A stretch of DNA of 8,189 bases, taken from positions 1-8,189 of the forward strand of contig JBJXFE010000072.1 in assembly GCA_046153875.1 (NCBI GenBank). Direction: 5' to 3'. Position numbers and translations under genes: made by a program. The notes beneath the pieces were generated by a model. It saw only the letters and a program-made list of their open reading frames with translations. It was not told the origin of the DNA and ran no database searches. This DNA is from JBJXFE01 sp046153875. Its GTDB lineage: Bacteria > Planctomycetota > Phycisphaerae > Phycisphaerales > UBA1924. Shown one piece after another: positions 5,915-8,189 of the stretch (position 1 is the stretch's first letter; every line of letters starts with the position of its first letter).

Positions 5915-7471
5915 TCACGCCTCGCGCTGCGGCCTGCCCGGCTCGGTCCACTCCAGGTGGAAGAACTTGCCCCGCGGCCCGTCTACGCGCTCGTAGGTGT
6001 GCGAGCCGAAGTAGTCGCGCTGGGACTGGAGCAGGTTCGCCGGCAGCGAGGCCGCGCGGAACGAGTCGTAGTACGCCAGGGCCGACGAGAACGCCGGCAC
6101 GGGTACGCCGCGCAGCGCGGCCTCGGCCACCACGGCCCGCCAGCTCGCCTGGCTCTGGCGGATGACGCCCGCGAAGTACATGTCGAGCAGCAGGTTGGTC
6201 AGGTCCGGCTGGCGGTGGTACGCCTCGGTGATCTTCTGGAGGAACCGGGCGCGGATGATGCACCCGCCGCGGAAGATCGACGCGATCTCGCCCAGCCGCA
6301 GGGCCCACTTTTTTTCCTTGTCCGCCGCGGCCATCAGCGCGAAGCCCTGGGCGTACGCGCAGATCTTTGAGCAGTAGAGCGCGTCGCGCACCTTCGCCAC
6401 CCAATCCTGGGCCGACAGCTTCGCCGTCGCCCCCCCCGCCCCCGCCTCGGGGCCCTTGAGGACTTTCGACGCGGCGACCCTCTCCTCCTTCATCGCGCTG
6501 ATCGTGCGGGCGAAGACCGCCTCGCCGAGCGTGGCCGCGGGCACGCCCAGATCGAGGGCGGACTCGGTGGTCCACTTGCCGGTGCCCTTCTGCCCGGCCG
6601 CGTCGAGGATCACGTCCACGAACGGCGCCCCCGTCACCGGGTCCTTCTGCCGCAGGATGTCGGCGGTGATCTCGATGAGGAACGAGTCGAGGTCGCCCGC
6701 GTTCCACTCGGCGAAGACCTTCGCCATCGCGCCGGCGTCCATCCCCAGCACGTCGCGCATGAAGTGGTACGCCTCGCCGATGAGCTGCATGTCGGCGTAC
6801 TCGATGCCGTTGTGGACCATCTTGACGAAGTGCCCCGAGCCGCCGGGCCCGATGAAGGCTGTGCAGGGCACACCGCCGGTGACGGGTCGCCCGGCCTGAG
6901 CCCCGTCGATCGGCTTGCCGGTCTGGGCGTCGACCTTCGCGGCGATCGCGGTCCACACCGGCTTGACCAGTTCCCACGCCTCGGGCGTGCCGCCGGGCAT
7001 GAGCGACGGGCCGAAGCGGGCTCCGACTTCGCCGCCGGAGACGCCCGAGCCGAGGAAGATGATGCCCTTGTCGAGCAGGTCGGCCTCGCGCCGCTCGGTG
7101 TCGGTCCACAGGGCGTTGCCGCCGTCGATGATGCAGTCGCCCGGCTCGAGCAGGGGGGTGAGGGAGTTCACGACGGCGTCGGTCGGCCCGCCGGCCTTGA
7201 TGAGGAGCACGATGCGGCGGGGCTTTTTGATCGCCGCGACGAAGTCCTTGAGCTCCGCTGCGGGGACCAGTCCGCCGCCGCGCCCCCAGACCTGGCCGGA
7301 TCCGAAGACCTTGGGCGGGTTGTCGGCGAAGAACTTCTCGGTGACGGCGACGGTGCGGTTGTAGACCGCGACCTTGAACCCGTGGTCGGCCATGTTCAGG
7401 GCCAGGTTCTGGCCCATGACGGCGAGGCCGACGAGTCCGACGTCCGCGCTTCCGGCTTCGGGGGCGATCAT
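5915..7471 (-). CDS. gnd: 6-phosphogluconate dehydrogenase, NADP-dependent, decarboxylating
   Basis: It oxidises and decarboxylates 6-phosphogluconate to ribulose-5-phosphate and makes NADPH in the oxidative pentose-phosphate pathway, in the cytosol. The Rossmann turn is GLVGLAVMGQN (12-22), with NRT at 38-40 placed for the NADP 2'-phosphate. Substrate site residues lie in DGGNALWTDTERR (116-128) and GVSGGEVGARFG (143-154). The catalytic centre is VKMVHNGIEYADMQLI, with K217, H220, N221 and E224 matching E. coli K183, H186, N187 and E190. KGTGKWT, FRGGCIIRARFL and the C-terminal RDYFGSHTYERVD are also present. At 518 residues it is about 50 longer than the usual 468-470. The extra length is a 5-residue N-terminal offset, insertions of about 12 (near 55-66) and 17 (near 183-199), a smaller loop and a longer C-terminus. 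ATG 7471 lacks a ribosome site but gives a normal N-terminus. Confidence 0.97.
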   Translation of the reverse strand: MIAPEAGSADVGLVGLAVMGQNLALNMADHGFKVAVYNRTVAVTEKFFADNPPKVFGSGQVWGRGGGLVPAAELKDFVAAIKKPRRIVLLIKAGGPTDAVVNSLTPLLEPGDCIIDGGNALWTDTERREADLLDKGIIFLGSGVSGGEVGARFGPSLMPGGTPEAWELVKPVWTAIAAKVDAQTGKPIDGAQAGRPVTGGVPCTAFIGPGGSGHFVKMVHNGIEYADMQLIGEAYHFMRDVLGMDAGAMAKVFAEWNAGDLDSFLIEITADILRQKDPVTGAPFVDVILDAAGQKGTGKWTTESALDLGVPAATLGEAVFARTISAMKEERVAASKVLKGPEAGAGGATAKLSAQDWVAKVRDALYCSKICAYAQGFALMAAADKEKKWALRLGEIASIFRGGCIIRARFLQKITEAYHRQPDLTNLLLDMYFAGVIRQSQASWRAVVAEAALRGVPVPAFSSALAYYDSFRAASLPANLLQSQRDYFGSHTYERVDGPRGKFFHLEWTEPGRPQREA

Positions 7472-7574
7472 GGGGGCATGGTACGACGGCGCGGGCCCGG
7501 GTGCGGGTCTCGCTGGTGCTTGCGGAGTGCGTGCCCGACGCCGGCGGGTGAACTTCGGGCGCGGAGCGATGCAT

Positions 7575-7601
7575 CCACAGAGGACACAGAGGCCACAGAG
7601 G
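7575..7601. repeat. Three-unit 9-nt tandem repeat between gnd and the upstream gene
   Basis: The plus strand carries CCACAGAGG / ACACAGAGG / CCACAGAGG, three contiguous units differing at one base. It lies 104 bp upstream of the gnd ATG, in the 161-bp gap (7472-7632) that holds no gene or recognisable terminator or promoter. From general knowledge, CACAGAGG-type tracts recur between genes in planctomycete and some other environmental genomes. Confidence 0.8.
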
Positions 7602-7632
7602 TGGGGCCGGGAAAACAGGGCCGCGGAGCGGG

Positions 7633-8189
7633 CTACGAGGAATCCGCGGTGACGACGTCGGCGACGGCCCAGATGTTGCGGCCGTCGGGGCAGCGTTGGA
7701 GGACGACGTGGATGAGGGCCTGGAGCGGACCGGCCGGCCGGGTGAGAGTCACGGCGTGGACGGCGCAGTCGAGGATGTCCTGGGGGAGGGTGAAGCCGGA
7801 GGTGACCTCGGCGGGGCCGATGCGCTGCGCGACGGCGCGGAGCCAGGGCTCGAGATCGGGGCCGAGTTCGTGCTTGCGGTGAACGGCGGTGTGTGCTGCG
7901 GCTTCGTGGAGACCGGCCTCAGAGCCGGCGGTGATGGTTCCCGCGGCGCGGATGAAGTCGGCGACGGTTTCGGGAAGGCCGGGGATGGAGGAGGCGAGGG
8001 GGGAGCGGGGAAGGGACTCAGGGACGGGATCAGAAGGAAGAGACGGAGAGACGGAGAGACGAAGAGACGAAGAGGCGGAGCCGGTTGGTGCGCTGGTGGG
8101 TGCGGGAGCGGCGGGGTGGGTGGTGGATTGCGCTGTAGAACGCGAAGACAAGCCCCGAGAAGAAGGAGCCCCCTCAGTCAGCGATCGGC
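7633..8189 (-). CDS. Uncharacterised protein with low-complexity N-terminal linker (start probably outside the window)
   Basis: I do not recognise this protein. The frame is open from the right edge to TAG at 7633-7635. The only conventional start inside the window is TTG at 8151 (172 residues) with no good ribosome site, so the true start may lie beyond 8189. From that TTG, residues 1 to about 58 are Ser/Pro/Ala/Thr-rich (STTHPAAPAPTSAPTGSASS, then LRLSVSPSLP), partly encoded by the 8-nt repeat at 8040-8079. The remaining 115 or so residues look globular and alpha/beta: LPETVADFIRAAGTI, HEAAAHTAVHRKHELGPDL, TLPQDILDCAVHAVTL, LQALIHVVLQRCPDGRNIW. Third codon positions are almost all G or C there, supporting real coding. 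No membrane segment or known catalytic motif is seen. It lies 161 bp upstream of gnd on the same strand. Confidence 0.65.
   Translation of the reverse strand, partial: RSLTEGAPSSRGLSSRSTAQSTTHPAAPAPTSAPTGSASSSLRLSVSPSLPSDPVPESLPRSPLASSIPGLPETVADFIRAAGTITAGSEAGLHEAAAHTAVHRKHELGPDLEPWLRAVAQRIGPAEVTSGFTLPQDILDCAVHAVTLTRPAGPLQALIHVVLQRCPDGRNIWAVADVVTADSS
8040..8079. repeat. Five-unit 8-nt tandem repeat within the last coding frame
   Basis: The plus strand reads GAGACGGA, GAGACGGA, GAGACGAA, GAGACGAA, GAGGCGGA: five contiguous 8-nt units, with the first two and the next two identical. On the coding (minus) strand it encodes part of the Ser/Leu-rich linker around SSSLRLSVSPSL. Because 8 is not a multiple of 3, the period shows at the DNA level, and gain or loss of one unit would shift the frame. 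Confidence 0.85.

Noticed and set aside
7472..7632. tRNA, small RNA or riboswitch upstream of gnd
   Set aside because: No cloverleaf arms or known riboswitch core could be recognised; only the 9-nt repeat stands out.
7621..7649. Inverted repeat CCGCGGA...TCCGCGG over the stop codon of the last gene, as a terminator
   Set aside because: The arms are 7 bp with a 15-nt spacer and no T-tract, and CCGCGG is itself a palindrome, so the match is weak.
6764..7882. A 372-codon plus-strand frame opposite gnd and the last gene
   Set aside because: It spans the antisense of two genes and the gap between them, and its low-complexity product has no recognisable motif.

Overview
The window is an 8.2-kb piece of a very GC-rich bacterial chromosome. 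It most likely comes from the Planctomycetota, and probably from class Phycisphaerae. That placement is inference. It rests on the dockerin-like C-terminal tail at the left edge, a very high GC content at third codon positions, a long divergent GH35 protein, weak or absent Shine-Dalgarno sites, and short purine-rich tandem repeats around one gene. No rRNA, tRNA, CRISPR array, transposase or phage gene is visible, and the region reads mainly as chromosomal housekeeping and carbohydrate metabolism.

Layout from left to right: (1) 1-140 (+), the last 45 codons of a protein ending in a dockerin-type calcium-loop repeat. (2) 181-1074 (-), a Cof-type HAD phosphatase. (3) 1113-3875 (-), a 920-residue GH35 beta-galactosidase-like enzyme with no signal peptide, lying 38 nt upstream of the HAD gene on the same strand and probably co-transcribed with it. 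(4) 3876-4076, a 201-bp divergent intergenic region with a perfect 7-bp inverted repeat at its exact centre and a possible 9-codon leader peptide. (5) 4077-5894 (+), a TolC/OprM-type outer-membrane lipoprotein starting at TTG. (6) 5915-7471 (-), the decarboxylating 6-phosphogluconate dehydrogenase gnd, convergent with the TolC gene. (7) 7472-7632, a 161-bp gap with a 9-nt tandem repeat. (8) 7633 to the right edge (-), an unrecognised protein whose low-complexity N-terminal part is crossed by an 8-nt tandem repeat.

The GH35 and HAD genes could act together, with cytosolic release of sugars from an imported glycoside and dephosphorylation of a sugar phosphate. gnd supplies NADPH and ribulose-5-phosphate through the oxidative pentose-phosphate pathway. 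The TolC-like protein has no inner-membrane pump or adaptor partner in the window. I see no clear multi-gene novel system. The points most worth checking are the central palindrome, the 8-nt repeat inside the last coding frame, the divergent GH35 active site and two insertions in 6-phosphogluconate dehydrogenase.
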